From: JAFAXD01 sp963816775
GTDB taxonomy: Bacteria; Pseudomonadota; Alphaproteobacteria; Rhizobiales; Xanthobacteraceae
Direction of reading: 5' to 3'
Length of the DNA stretch: 64,000 nt
Assembly (NCBI GenBank): GCA_963816775.1
Contig: CAWFLX010000022.1
Location: 124,001 to 188,000 of the forward strand
A program made the translations under genes and the position numbers. The notes under the pieces were generated by a model. That model was not told the origin of the DNA and searched no databases. It worked only from the letters and a program-made list of their open reading frames with translations. Positions 16,159-25,609 of the stretch are shown here, piece after piece. Every line of letters begins with the position of its first letter. Positions within the stretch are counted from its first letter, which is position 1.

Positions 16159-17673
16159 TCACGTTTCTCCTTCGACGAACACCTCATCGCGCCGCGAGCG
16201 GATCATTGGCAATACCGCGAGAACGAGAAGCAGGACCGCAATCGCCAGCAGCGTCGCCGAGATCGGCCGATACACGAAGGTCATCGGATCGCCCCGCGCG
16301 ATCAGCATGGCGCGGCGCAGGTTTTCCTCCATCAACGGACCCAGCACATAGCCGAGCAGCATCGGCGCCGGCTCGAAGTCGAGCTTGATCAGCCAATAGC
16401 CGACCAGCGCAAAGACCGCCGTCATGGCAACGTCGAACGGCGCGTTGTTGATTGAATAGTTGCCGATATTGCAGAAGATCAGGATTGCCGGGAACATCAT
16501 GCGATAGGGGACGCGCAACAGTCGCACCCAGAGCCCAACCAGCGGCAGGTTGATGACGACCAGCATCAGGTTGCCGAGCCACATCGACGCGATCATGCCC
16601 CAGAACAAGTCGGGCTGCTTGGTCATGACTTGCGGGCCGGGCACGATGCCGTGAATGGTCATCGCGCCGACCATCAGCGCCATCACCGCATTGGGCGGGA
16701 TGCCGAGCGTCAGCAGCGGAATGAACGAGGTCTGCGCCGCCGCGTTGTTGGCGCTTTCGGGCGCGGCCACGCCCTCGATCGCGCCGCGGCCAAAGCGCGA
16801 CGGGTCCTTGGCCACCTTCTTTTCGAACGTGTAGGCCGCGAACGCCGCGATCACCGCGCCGCCGCCTGGCAGAATCCCGAGGATCGAACCGAGAATGGTG
16901 CCGCGGGCAATCGCTCCAGCCGAAGCCTTGAGGTCGGGCCATGTCGGCATCAATCCGGTGACCTTGGCGGTCACGATCGAACGCGTTTCCTCGGTCTGGG
17001 TCTCGAGGTTGCGGATGATTTCGGCGAAGCCGAACACACCCATCGCGACCACGACGAACCCGATGCCATCGGAGAGCTCCGGCACGTCGAACGCCATGCG
17101 CGACTGGCCGGTCTCGATGTCGGATCCGACGCTCGAGAGCAGAAGGCCCAACATGATCATGGCGATCGCCTTGAGCACAGAGCCCTTGGCGAGCACGACC
17201 GCGAACACCAATCCGAGCACCATCAGGGAGAAGTACTCGGCGGGCCCAAACAGCAGTGCGAGCGAGGTCAACGGCGCACCGAGGGCGGCCACCAGCACGG
17301 TCGACACGCAACCAGCAATGAACGATCCAATAGCGGCGATCGCAAGCGCGGGGCCGGCCCGCCCCTGACGTGCCATCTGGTGGCCGTCGAGTGTCGTCAC
17401 CACCGAGGACGCTTCGCCCGGGATGTTGACCAGGATCGACGTGGTCGAACCGCCGTACTGGGCGCCGTAGTAGATGCCGGCAAGCATGATCAAGGCGCCG
17501 ACCGGCGGCAGACCGAAAGTGATCGGCAGCAGCATCGCGATCGTGGCGACCGGACCGACGCCCGGCAACACGCCGATCAGGGTTCCGACCAGCGCGCCGA
17601 TCAGGCAAAACATCACGTTCATCGGCGAGAGCGCAACCGCAAAGCCGTGCGCGAGATTGACGAAGAGATCCAT
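16159..17673 (-). CDS. tctA: Large membrane subunit of tripartite tricarboxylate transporter (TctA)
   Basis: The 504-residue protein has about 11-12 membrane helices. TctA signatures are GVLPGVGPVATIAMLLP, YYGAQYGGSTTSILVNIPGE, the LGILPGGGAVIAAFAAY repeat, and SFIPLLTLGIPPNAVMALM. The two Gly-rich GxxPG segments are inverted-repeat halves of the transport core. The ATG at 17673 fits the family; the same frame stays open to 18222 across tctB, but this extension has no similarity and ignores tctB. It starts 11 bases after tctB ends. Confidence 0.94.
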   Translation of the reverse strand: MDLFVNLAHGFAVALSPMNVMFCLIGALVGTLIGVLPGVGPVATIAMLLPITFGLPPVGALIMLAGIYYGAQYGGSTTSILVNIPGEASSVVTTLDGHQMARQGRAGPALAIAAIGSFIAGCVSTVLVAALGAPLTSLALLFGPAEYFSLMVLGLVFAVVLAKGSVLKAIAMIMLGLLLSSVGSDIETGQSRMAFDVPELSDGIGFVVVAMGVFGFAEIIRNLETQTEETRSIVTAKVTGLMPTWPDLKASAGAIARGTILGSILGILPGGGAVIAAFAAYTFEKKVAKDPSRFGRGAIEGVAAPESANNAAAQTSFIPLLTLGIPPNAVMALMVGAMTIHGIVPGPQVMTKQPDLFWGMIASMWLGNLMLVVINLPLVGLWVRLLRVPYRMMFPAILIFCNIGNYSINNAPFDVAMTAVFALVGYWLIKLDFEPAPMLLGYVLGPLMEENLRRAMLIARGDPMTFVYRPISATLLAIAVLLLVLAVLPMIRSRRDEVFVEGET

Positions 17674-17684
17674 GGCGGCGCCCC

Positions 17685-18332
17685 TCAGAACCGCGGCCAG
17701 AACGCGAACGGCAAGTTGAGGCCGTACACGAACAGGAGAGCGCAGAACAGCGTCAGCGCGGCGGCCCAGACGATCGTTTCGCGCCAGCGCACCTCTGTAG
17801 TCGCGGCGGCGCAAACGACCAATGAGATGAAGCTTGCGAAGACGAGCCCGAGTGGGCGAATGGTGCCGGCGAAGATCAAGGTGCCCGCGATGACGTAGAG
17901 CGGGCCGCGATCGAGGCCGCGCGCCAGTGCGATCGTCACCAGCAGCACGACCAGCGCCGCGAGCACGGTTTCGTATTGGCGCAGGCCCAACGCGGTCGTA
18001 AGCGGCGTCGCGTAGATCGAGACAACGGCGAACAGTGCGATCAGCAACGCGCCCAGCAGCGTCCCGCGTACCGTCACCCTCTCCACTTTCGGGCCGTCGG
18101 TCACCAAGCCGACGGCGGCGACGCAGAGACCGAGCGCTCCCAGGATCATGGCGAACATGCGCGGCGCGGTGCCGGGCCCGAAGGCAAAGCCGCGCATGCC
18201 GGGAAGATCCCGCGATGCCCACAGCGCAAACGCAGCAACCGCGACCAGCACCAAGCCGCCGTAGAAGTCTTGTGGATTGCGAATTCTCAAGCGACCCGGT
18301 GGGCGCGATGGGGCTTGGACGCCCTCAGACAT
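17685..18332 (-). CDS. tctB: Small membrane subunit of tripartite tricarboxylate transporter (TctB)
   Basis: The 215-residue protein has four to five membrane helices: an N-terminal one in YGGLVLVAVAAFALWASRDL followed by the GTAPRMFAMILGALG segment typical of TctB, then three more. Its start at 18332 is supported by GGAGGAG just upstream; the frame is open to 18374. It is first in the tctBAC operon. Confidence 0.9.
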   Translation of the reverse strand: MSEGVQAPSRPPGRLRIRNPQDFYGGLVLVAVAAFALWASRDLPGMRGFAFGPGTAPRMFAMILGALGLCVAAVGLVTDGPKVERVTVRGTLLGALLIALFAVVSIYATPLTTALGLRQYETVLAALVVLLVTIALARGLDRGPLYVIAGTLIFAGTIRPLGLVFASFISLVVCAAATTEVRWRETIVWAAALTLFCALLFVYGLNLPFAFWPRF

Positions 18333-18516
18333 CAAAACTCCTCCCAGTAATTCCGATATGTCGCTGTTCCCCAAACCTTCCTAGCACACCGAACCGCTCA
18401 ACCGGAAGCAACCGTTGGGCCGTATCCCAGTGCTTAAGGCGGACTCGACGACCGATCCCCACAGACCCACGGGGCCGGAAGCAGAGAGGTCGTCACGCAG
18501 CGAGATAGACGGCGAT

Positions 18517-19050
18517 TCACACCAACCCCACCAAGCCGATGACGGACGCGACACCAAGCGCCCACAACGGAGAGATGCGCGTCCAATGGGTGATCGCAAA
18601 CGTTGTTGCCGTGATGAGCAGCGTGCCCCAGCCTTGGTCAGCCGAGCGCGCCACGATCAACGCGGTCGCGCCCACGAGACCGACCGACACTGGAATGAGG
18701 CCGGCCTGCAACGCTATCGCCCAACGCGATTGCTTGAACTGGTGGAACGCGCGCACGATCTGGAACGCGACCGCGCAGGCCGGGCCGCACATACAGACCG
18801 TCGCCACCAGCGCGCCTGGAATGCCGGCGACTTGCTGGCCGATCAGGGTCACGATCAACACGTTCGGCCCGGGCGCGGCCTGTGCAATCGCGACAAGCTG
18901 GGTGAATTGGGTGCTGGTCATCCAATGATAGACGTCGACGGCCTGTCGATGCATTTCGGGAAGCGCGGTAATCGCGCCTCCGATGGCGAGGAACGACAGC
19001 AACGAGAACTGCAGTGCGAGCGTGAGCAGCGTGCCGGCACCATCCTTCAT
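18517..19050 (-). CDS. Chromate transporter, C-terminal half (short-chain ChrA pair)
   Basis: The 177-residue membrane protein has one chromate-transporter domain: FSLLSFLAIGGAITALPEMHR, the FTQLVAIAQAAPGPN signature, and TLIGQQVAGIPGALVATV. In short-chain CHR systems two separate half-size proteins form the exporter. This is the second of such a pair; its ATG overlaps the stop of the first gene by ATGA. The likely role is chromate (or related oxyanion) efflux. Whether chromate is the true substrate is not shown by sequence. Confidence 0.88.
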   Translation of the reverse strand: MKDGAGTLLTLALQFSLLSFLAIGGAITALPEMHRQAVDVYHWMTSTQFTQLVAIAQAAPGPNVLIVTLIGQQVAGIPGALVATVCMCGPACAVAFQIVRAFHQFKQSRWAIALQAGLIPVSVGLVGATALIVARSADQGWGTLLITATTFAITHWTRISPLWALGVASVIGLVGLV

Positions 19051-19613
19051 GACGTTCTCCACGCGCGCGCAATCGAAACAGGCACGAGCACGGCCAGCAC
19101 CGCGAGGAGCGGCCACTGCAGGACACCCACGGCGATGAACGCCACGGCAGCGACCAGCACGTTGCCGATTCCCTTGCGCGGGAGCGGCTCGGCCATCGAC
19201 ACTGCGGTCGAGATCAGAAGGCCCGCCGCCGCCGCCGCGAGCCCCGTCAATGCGCCGCGTGACGCCGGCAGCGCGCCATACCGGGAATAGAGCGATCCCA
19301 GCACGATCATCAGGACGGTCGGCGGGCCCATGAGACCGAGCACGGCCGCCGCCGCTCCCGCCGCCCCGCGCATCCGCGAGCCGTAGATGAGGGAAAAGTT
19401 CACAATATTCGGACCAGGCAGGAACTGGCACAGCGCGAACAGTTCGTTGAACTCTTCCGCGGTCATCCAATGCCGTTCCTGCACGATGATGCGCCTCGCC
19501 CAGGCGAGCACACCGCCGAAGCCTGAGATCGCAATTTTGAAAAAGCCTAGAAAGAGATCGGTCGTGGTTGGAACGACAATCGCCGGCGGCGGCGCGAGAA
19601 TGTGCTCGGTCAT
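19047..19613 (-). CDS. Chromate transporter, N-terminal half (short-chain ChrA pair)
   Basis: The 188-residue membrane protein has the N-domain version of the CHR motif: LFLGFFKIAISGFGGVLAWAR, then the EEFNELFALCQFLPGPNIVNF signature. About five to six helices follow. It is coupled to the C-half gene by a 4-base overlap. The ATG at 19613 is the first in-frame start in the region with family similarity; no strong ribosome binding site is evident. Confidence 0.88.
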   Translation of the reverse strand: MTEHILAPPPAIVVPTTTDLFLGFFKIAISGFGGVLAWARRIIVQERHWMTAEEFNELFALCQFLPGPNIVNFSLIYGSRMRGAAGAAAAVLGLMGPPTVLMIVLGSLYSRYGALPASRGALTGLAAAAAGLLISTAVSMAEPLPRKGIGNVLVAAVAFIAVGVLQWPLLAVLAVLVPVSIARAWRTS

Positions 19614-19934
19614 GCGCGAGTGTTAGCGGCGGATATTTTGCGGCGCCAGCCAAAATCGTCGCTCGCACATGTTGCTCGTGCATACGAGCTGAGAGCGCGC
19701 CGACTCCACGCGGTTCTCGCAGTATCTCGCCGCGCGCTGCCGGTGCGTACGCACATTGACCGGGAGCTCTGACTGATGCTGTGGCGATTGGAGCCGCGCG
19801 GCGCAGCGCTCGACGGTGCGTGACGCGCTGAGAACCACCACGCGCCCGACTTTCAGCGCGTCCTTGTACTAGGAATTTGTTCGTAACAACTGGCGCGACC
19901 TTTCCTCGTTAAGGCAGCCCGCCTATATTCAGCG
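19614..19934. other. Intergenic region upstream of ssrA
   Basis: No open frame with similarity was found. The only signal is TATATT at 19924-19929, placed about right for a -10 element of the tmRNA precursor. The matching -35 region is weak (TTTCCT near 19901), so the promoter is tentative. Confidence 0.4.
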
Positions 19935-20230
19935 GGCCGGCTTGCCGGCTATGGCGATAAATGGCCGTCGTAATAAACCTATCGGACCCGGGGGCAGTAC
20001 CCGGCGCCTCCACCAAACGGGGGCGAAACAGGATCGACGAGGGCGTAAAGGGCGCGCTTTTGCTCGGCATGGTTCCGCCGTTATCGGGCCAATCTCATAG
20101 TTGCCAATGACAACTATGCTCCGGTGGCTCAGGCCGCGTAATGCGGTTTGAAATACCGAACTAAAGTCCCGACGTCTTAGCAGCGTCTGGCGGGGTTCGG
20201 AGGCACCTGGCAACAGAAGCCTCCACTTTC
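19935..20230 (+). ncRNA. ssrA: Two-piece (circularly permuted) tmRNA
   Basis: This is transfer-messenger RNA in the alphaproteobacterial permuted form. The acceptor piece comes first. Its T-arm stem CCGGG at 19988-19992 pairs with CCCGG at 20000-20004, followed by CGCCTCC and an encoded ACCA ending at 20015. After only three bases (AAC) the coding piece begins with GGGGGCG at 20019-20025, which pairs with CGCCTCC to close the acceptor stem. The tag frame at 20103-20141 encodes ANDNYAPVAQAA and ends in TAA. A hairpin GGAGGC / GCCTCC (20199-20204 / 20219-20224) followed by ACTTTC closes the piece. The outer ends are approximate. The tmRNA rescues stalled ribosomes; the tag marks proteins for ClpXP. 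Confidence 0.95.
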
Positions 20231-20411
20231 ACCGCGATACCTATTGCGGCACCAGGCCCGACCATCGTTTGAACGTTTTAACTGCCGGTCACGAAAGGCG
20301 ACGCCCCTGATCGGCCACAACGCAATCGCATAGAACGCTCAAAACACCGGCTGACGTGCACTGCCGGGCGCGTTAGCATACCTTTGATTCTTGGTAGGGA
20401 CCTCGGGACCC

Positions 20412-20981
20412 ATGGCTGTCGATCACATCCGCTACGACCTGCTGACGCAGGACGCCATGCGTGGCGTGGTGCGCCGGGTTCTGCGGGATGCGGCGGCGAA
20501 GGGACTAGCGGGCGAGCATCATTTCTTCATTTCGTTTGCAACGCGCGCCCCGGGCGTGAAGCTCTCGCCGCGTCTGCGCGCTCAATATGCGGAAGAGATG
20601 ACCATCGTCCTTCAGCATCAGTTCTGGGATCTGACCGTGGCGGATGAGTCGTTCGAGGTGGGATTATCTTTCAATGGGATTCCCGAACGCTTGAACGTGC
20701 CATTTGCGGCGATCAAGGGATTCTTCGACCCGTCGGTCAATTTTGGTTTGCAGTTTGCCGAGAGCGCGGCTGGGAGTGCAGAGCAAAGCGCTGCGCAACC
20801 AGCTCCTTCGGGTGTGGAAGCTGCGGCCACTGTCGACAATGAAAAGTCGCAAGCTGCGAGCGAGGGCGCCCGCAAGACCGTACCTGCTCCGGCGGAGACG
20901 GTAGCGCCCGTTACCGAGACGCCCGGCAAGCCGGCGGGCGGTGCTGAGGTCGTGCGGCTGGATCGCTTCCGCAAGAAATAA
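20412..20981 (+). CDS. sspB: SspB-family ClpXP adaptor
   Basis: The 189-residue protein has the alphaproteobacterial SspB fold: HIRYDLLTQDAMRGVVRRVL, GEHHFFISFATRAPGVKLSPRL, EMTIVLQHQFWDLTV and GIPERLNVPFAAIKGFFDPS. A low-complexity Ala/Glu/Pro linker follows. The C-terminal EVVRLDRFRKK is the likely ClpX-binding tail. SspB tethers ssrA-tagged proteins to ClpXP. The gene lies about 180 bases after ssrA on the same strand. The start at 20412 is the ATG directly before the conserved region. Confidence 0.92.
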   Translation: MAVDHIRYDLLTQDAMRGVVRRVLRDAAAKGLAGEHHFFISFATRAPGVKLSPRLRAQYAEEMTIVLQHQFWDLTVADESFEVGLSFNGIPERLNVPFAAIKGFFDPSVNFGLQFAESAAGSAEQSAAQPAPSGVEAAATVDNEKSQAASEGARKTVPAPAETVAPVTETPGKPAGGAEVVRLDRFRKK

Positions 20982-21385
20982 CGGCCGCCGTGCCGCTGCG
21001 GTCAGCAGCTGGGCTGCGGGCCGAATCGCGGCGGGCACTGCTCTACAAACTCAACCCGCGTGACTTGGCATGGCGACGCTAGCGCCGCTAAATCTGTTTC
21101 CAACTCGCTAGCCGCGAAAAGGTTCCACTAATTTTCAAAAAGATTTTCGATGCATTAATTTCGCCTATCAAACATTCGCACAGGTAATGGGAAATCATTT
21201 TTCTCCCGATAATTTGATTATACACCGCGGCAATTCGGAAATTGCACTAGCAATGCATGGTAATGCGTGGCAACCATTTCTGTAGACTGAAAGACTATTC
21301 CAGTAGGTGGGTCGAATAGCCTTGCTATCGGCGCATTTCACGGGAACAAAGCGTAAGCTTGAGCGACCGCAAAGTTTGGTGGGGC
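20982..21385. other. AT-rich intergenic region
   Basis: About 300 bases (roughly 21080-21350) are clearly richer in A and T than the rest of the window, with runs such as TTTTCAAAAAGATTTTCG and TAATTTGATTATAC. No frame of note and no recognised RNA gene was found. It should hold the promoter for the following small-gene pair. Confidence 0.5.
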
Positions 21386-21574
21386 ATGGGCGAGATCGTC
21401 AACCTTCGGACGGTTCGCAAGCGGGCACGGCGGCAGCAAGAGACCAATGCGGCTGTAGTGCAGCGCCTGCAGCATGGCATGCCGAAGGCTGAGCGATCGC
21501 TCCGCCGGGCGCAGGAGCACCAAGGGCGCCGCAAGCTCGACCAGCACCGAATCGAATCGGGAGAGGCCACATGA
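21386..21574 (+). CDS. DUF4169 family small protein
   Basis: The 62-residue basic protein begins MGEIVNLRTVRKRARRQQ, the hallmark of DUF4169, and continues with an Arg/Ala/Glu-rich helix containing GRRKLDQHRIES. The family's function is unknown. It is coupled by ATGA to the ribbon-helix-helix gene that follows, an arrangement I know from other Hyphomicrobiales. The ATG at 21386 is chosen because it begins the conserved motif; the frame is open to 21359. Confidence 0.85.
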   Translation: MGEIVNLRTVRKRARRQQETNAAVVQRLQHGMPKAERSLRRAQEHQGRRKLDQHRIESGEAT

Positions 21575-21858
21575 AGTCGCAGGTTGTAAAAAGGTCAATC
21601 GTCATCGCGGGGCACAAGACCAGCGTGAGTTTGGAAGACGCCTTCTGGAAGGGGCTCAAGGAGATCGCAGCGACGCGGAACATCCCGCTGTCGGACCTCG
21701 TGTCCACGATCGATAACGAGCGCCAGCACGGCAATCTGTCGTCGGCGATCCGGCTTTTTGTCCTCGATTATTATCGTGCTCAGGCCGGCGCCAGCGACAT
21801 GCCGAGCCGCGAGCTCTCCCCCGTTCGGACGGTGTCGTCGGACCTTCGCGCCGACTGA
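21571..21858 (+). CDS. Ribbon-helix-helix domain protein (RHH_4 type)
   Basis: The 95-residue protein contains VKRSIVIAGHKTSVSLEDAFW (the ribbon strand), then two helices, FWKGLKEIAATRN and LVSTIDNERQHGNLSSAIRLFVLDYY. This is the RHH_4 family (pfam13467), which may bind DNA as a dimer, but no target is known. The C-terminal 25 residues are not conserved-looking. The stop lies 9 bases from the end of the convergent AsmA gene. Confidence 0.85.
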   Translation: MKSQVVKRSIVIAGHKTSVSLEDAFWKGLKEIAATRNIPLSDLVSTIDNERQHGNLSSAIRLFVLDYYRAQAGASDMPSRELSPVRTVSSDLRAD

Positions 21859-21867
21859 CCGATCTCT

Positions 21868-24800
21868 CTATTGAGGCGTCAAGAGTGGCGACGTCGGCAA
21901 CGCCGGCATCGCGCGCGGCCCCGTGGAGATCCCGGGCAGCCGGTTGATCACGACGGGTGGCGGTAGAGCAGGCGCCACACGGGGTTGCGGGGGGGATACC
22001 CCTGGGTTTGCACCAACTTTGGTTCCCGCCTGCGCACCCCCCTGCCCGGCACCCGTCGGCGCGGGTGCTGGCGGAACGACTGCACTATCGGGCTGCTTGG
22101 AAGCGCGCTCCACCGCGTCGAGGCGCCTCGTCTCGCGATCCACCGATTGCAGCGTCAGCCAGCTGGTCAGCGCGGACACGTCGATCGTGCGTCGTGGCGT
22201 TGCGATCGGTCCTTTCAGCAAGACCGAAGCCTGCGGCCGTTGGCCCGTCTCGGCGGCACCAAACAGTGTGAAGCGGGCATCGATCGTCGAGTCGAGGAGA
22301 TCAAGCGTGCCGTTCGCCGCCAAGTCATTGCTCTGCGGCGGCACGACCAATTTGCCCAGGCGCACCCTGCCGGCTGAAATCGCGAGCGGCGCGCTGACCC
22401 AGGGCATGCTCAGCGAGCCTGCGTCCATCACTCGCGCCACCATGTCTCCGATGCGCGCTGGCGCAACCGACGCGCCGCGGTCGATGGCGCGGATCGCGAC
22501 GTCAATCGCCTTCGGATCAAGGCCGGCGATCTGAGCGCCTTCAAGCGTGACGGAACCGGTGCCGTTGAGCGAGCCGATAAGGGCTGCTGGATTGGTTCCT
22601 GACCCTTCCAGTTCAAGCTTGGATGACAGGCGCCCGATCACCGGCGGTTGCCCGCTGCCGTGAATTACGGCGGTCGCGTCGGCGTTCGTCAGTGCCATTC
22701 GCGTGCGGACAGTGAGGCCGCCGGTGCCACTACGAAAGCCCGCGTCAGCCGATAGTGTGCCGCCGCCGATCGAAGCGGTCACGGTTTCGAACGCGACATC
22801 CTGCGGCGTCAGCGCGAGCGCGCCGCGCAGCTTGTTGGCGATCACCGCCGGCGCAAGCGTCGCCTGCTCGGCCTCCAACGCGACACGCGCGCTGATCTGG
22901 GCGAGGGAACGGAAGGGTTGCGCCGACCAGGTAGCATCGTTCGCGCCCGGCGTCGGCATGCCGATGGTGGCCGCGACAAGGGCTGGAATGTCGATCCGGT
23001 CAGTAGCGAGGCTTGCTTCAAGGCGGACCGGCTGCCCGAGCACCACATGACCCTGCGCGCGCACTGCCGCGCCACCCGCGTCACCGATGAGATCACGAAA
23101 CCCGATCTCGTTGCCGTTGATCGCGACACGCGTCTTGAGCGCCACCGGAAACGGCGTTGCGCGCCGCAGCCAACGCAGATCGCGGGCGGAAAGCGAGACG
23201 TCCGCGTTGCCACGCACGCCGAAATCGGCGAGCCGCAGCGTTCCAGCTGCGGCCGCATCGACTCCATCGCCGGTAAGCGTGGCATCGACCTTGAAATCGC
23301 CGCCGACCGAACCGCTTGCGGTCCAGGCGAGTTTCGCGCCCCGCTTTTCGCCGGCGATCCAATCGAGCCCAAGGGCGGCCAGCAGCGCGCCATCGTCCGA
23401 CGCGATCCGGCTGTCGATGCGCAGGTCGGCCTGTTCCACTGCGCCAACATTGCCCAGGCCCTGCGCAGCGAGATTGACCTCGACCCCGCCCATCGTGCCG
23501 TCGAGCTTGAGCTGAGCAAGCGATTGCGTCACGCCGGCCGGAGCGGGTTCGACTTTGAACGCGGCCTCGAGTTTGGCTGGGACCATGCGAGACGCGTTGG
23601 CGCGCAGAAGATCCGCGGCCTTTGGCGATACGATGGCTGCCAACGCGGCAAGACCGTCGACCTTGCGCGCATCGAGGCCGAGCGTAACCGTCCCGCGTGG
23701 TGATCCTGACGGCGCCTCGATCCCTCCACTCGCAGTGATGGCGGCGCCACCGAAATCCGCGATTGAGAGAGCCGCGATACGCAGGCCCGTCCCGTCGAAC
23801 GTGACGTTTGCTTTGGCGTTCTTCGCATCGACGCCGGCGAACGTGACGCGGCCGAGATCGACGGCGAGCGCAATCTCGCCCGGGCGTTCAAACGCCGTGC
23901 CGCTCGCGTTCGCGCCAGCGAGCGCCGCGCTCGCGAGCGAAATGGCGTTGTCGAGATTGAATGCTGCGGCGGTGAGCCCGACGTCGAGCCGCGCCGGCTC
24001 TTTGGAGTTCGCGAACCAATACCCGAGGCTCCCCTCGAACGCGCCATGGTCGTATTCCGCCTTCACGCGGTCGAAGGCGATGTGCTTGCGACCGAGCGCC
24101 ACGTCGCCACGCATTCGAAACGCCGCAAGCGTCCGATTTGCAAGATCAACTCCGTCAAGCCAGGCAATCAGCGTCGTCGGATCGGGCACGTTTAGAGTGA
24201 CGGGCCCGGCGAATTCCCAAGACGCGGCATCGAGCCGCCCGCTCAACCCTACCTGGGTGAATCCGGGCGCGCGGAACTCGAGGGAGTCGATGGTCAAGCC
24301 ATCGCGCTCAGCGCGCAAATCCGCGCGCACCGACTGCAGCGTTGCACCCCCGAGGGTAACGGCGTCGATGCCGATCCCGATGGTCAATGGCATCGGTGGA
24401 TGCAGAATATCGTCGAGTGTCTGACTCCAATGCCGCAAGGCGGCGAGCGGATGCCGGCTCGCGGTGTCGGTTGCGGCCAAAGCTCGATCGAGGTCGATCT
24501 GGCGTGCCGACAACACGCTGTTCAGCCGCGCGCCGGCGCCGAACTTGAGCTCCGCCGTCCCCGTCAAGCGGACGGCGCGCTCGTCAGGCCCATACTGAAA
24601 ATCGACCTGTTCGAACAATGCCAACGCTGTATCGATCTTCAGCTTGCTCTCGATGCGCCACGGATCGCTGGTGATGGTCTTGCCGCTGGAGAGCGCAAGC
24701 CCGGCGGGGCGCGTCAGCACGAGGCTGCCGTCGTAATGCGGCATGTCGTCCGCAAATGTCAGGACCCCCTCGGTTTCGATCGTCAGAGGTCGGTCAGATG

Positions 24801-25419
24801 GGTCGATCGCGAGGCTCAGCTTGGCGCCGTCGGTCGCGCCGCGGCTGGTCGCAATACGATAGTTGAACGACTGGCCCTCAATCACGAACGCGCCGGCGCC
24901 GCGGATCGGTCCCACCGGCGCGCGGATCTCGCCTTTGAACGAGACGTTGTCCAACACCGCCTTGGCGCCGCTGCTCGTATCGGCAAGCGACACGCGCCCG
25001 TCGCTCACGGCGATGCGGTCGATCGTCACCTCGCCGCCGGCGACGACGGCCGGACCCGATACGCGCCCGTCGCGATCGCGCTCAACGGATACATAGGGAG
25101 CATCGATGCGCACGACGGTGGCGCGCAGTTCCCCGCGCATCAGCGACGCGAGCGACAGCTCCGCATCAATCTCGCGGGCGCCGAGCGCCGGGGTGGCGTC
25201 GGCCGGGCCGACGTTAATGCCCTGCAGGCGGACGGTCGGAATTGGCAGCAGGCGGACGTCGATAGCTCCGGTGATTTGCACCGGTTGCCCCGCAATCCGG
25301 CTTGCCCGCGCCTCAAAATCGGTTCGAAAGCGGGCCCAATCGACAAACAGCGGCCCCACCAGCGCGGTCACCAGCGCCAGGATCAGCGCAATTCCAATCG
25401 TCAGCAGTGTTGTCTGCAA
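21868..25419 (-). CDS. AsmA-family envelope protein
   Basis: This is a very long protein (1183 residues) with one N-terminal membrane anchor (TIGIALILALVTALVGPLFV) and the AsmA start VDWARFRTDFEARASRIAGQPVQ. The body is repeats of beta-strand-rich segments typical of AsmA/TamB-like lipid-transfer or outer-membrane biogenesis proteins. The C-terminal AsmA_2-type block (GSLNGTGSVTLEGAQIAGLDPKAID) lies near residue 940, followed by a Pro/Ala-rich tail. The start is TTG at 25419, with GGAG about 10 bases before. The exact role (lipid transport or porin folding) is inferred from family only. Confidence 0.88.
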   Translation of the reverse strand: MQTTLLTIGIALILALVTALVGPLFVDWARFRTDFEARASRIAGQPVQITGAIDVRLLPIPTVRLQGINVGPADATPALGAREIDAELSLASLMRGELRATVVRIDAPYVSVERDRDGRVSGPAVVAGGEVTIDRIAVSDGRVSLADTSSGAKAVLDNVSFKGEIRAPVGPIRGAGAFVIEGQSFNYRIATSRGATDGAKLSLAIDPSDRPLTIETEGVLTFADDMPHYDGSLVLTRPAGLALSSGKTITSDPWRIESKLKIDTALALFEQVDFQYGPDERAVRLTGTAELKFGAGARLNSVLSARQIDLDRALAATDTASRHPLAALRHWSQTLDDILHPPMPLTIGIGIDAVTLGGATLQSVRADLRAERDGLTIDSLEFRAPGFTQVGLSGRLDAASWEFAGPVTLNVPDPTTLIAWLDGVDLANRTLAAFRMRGDVALGRKHIAFDRVKAEYDHGAFEGSLGYWFANSKEPARLDVGLTAAAFNLDNAISLASAALAGANASGTAFERPGEIALAVDLGRVTFAGVDAKNAKANVTFDGTGLRIAALSIADFGGAAITASGGIEAPSGSPRGTVTLGLDARKVDGLAALAAIVSPKAADLLRANASRMVPAKLEAAFKVEPAPAGVTQSLAQLKLDGTMGGVEVNLAAQGLGNVGAVEQADLRIDSRIASDDGALLAALGLDWIAGEKRGAKLAWTASGSVGGDFKVDATLTGDGVDAAAAGTLRLADFGVRGNADVSLSARDLRWLRRATPFPVALKTRVAINGNEIGFRDLIGDAGGAAVRAQGHVVLGQPVRLEASLATDRIDIPALVAATIGMPTPGANDATWSAQPFRSLAQISARVALEAEQATLAPAVIANKLRGALALTPQDVAFETVTASIGGGTLSADAGFRSGTGGLTVRTRMALTNADATAVIHGSGQPPVIGRLSSKLELEGSGTNPAALIGSLNGTGSVTLEGAQIAGLDPKAIDVAIRAIDRGASVAPARIGDMVARVMDAGSLSMPWVSAPLAISAGRVRLGKLVVPPQSNDLAANGTLDLLDSTIDARFTLFGAAETGQRPQASVLLKGPIATPRRTIDVSALTSWLTLQSVDRETRRLDAVERASKQPDSAVVPPAPAPTGAGQGGAQAGTKVGANPGVSPPQPRVAPALPPPVVINRLPGISTGPRAMPALPTSPLLTPQ

Positions 25420-25609
25420 ACGCGCTGTGCTCCGGGTGTTCCGCCTCCCGCGCGAGCAATTCTACGAGAGTATTATGAACGAATTCGCCCGCCCCCCGCC
25501 TGTCCGTATGACAGGCCAGGGCGGCGAATATGTGTCATTCCAACAACCTAGGGCAGCTCGGGCCGCTATTTTGGCCCTCACCCGCGAATGCGTTCGGCCA
25601 AAGCGGTTG

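Noticed and set aside
16630..17898. 422-codon plus-strand open frame across tctA
   Set aside because: Antisense shadow of the transporter gene with repeated Arg/His/Asp content and no domain.
16159..18222. 687-codon frame that would extend TctA upstream across tctB
   Set aside because: The extension has no similarity and overlaps the clear tctB gene; the start at 17673 gives a normal TctA length.
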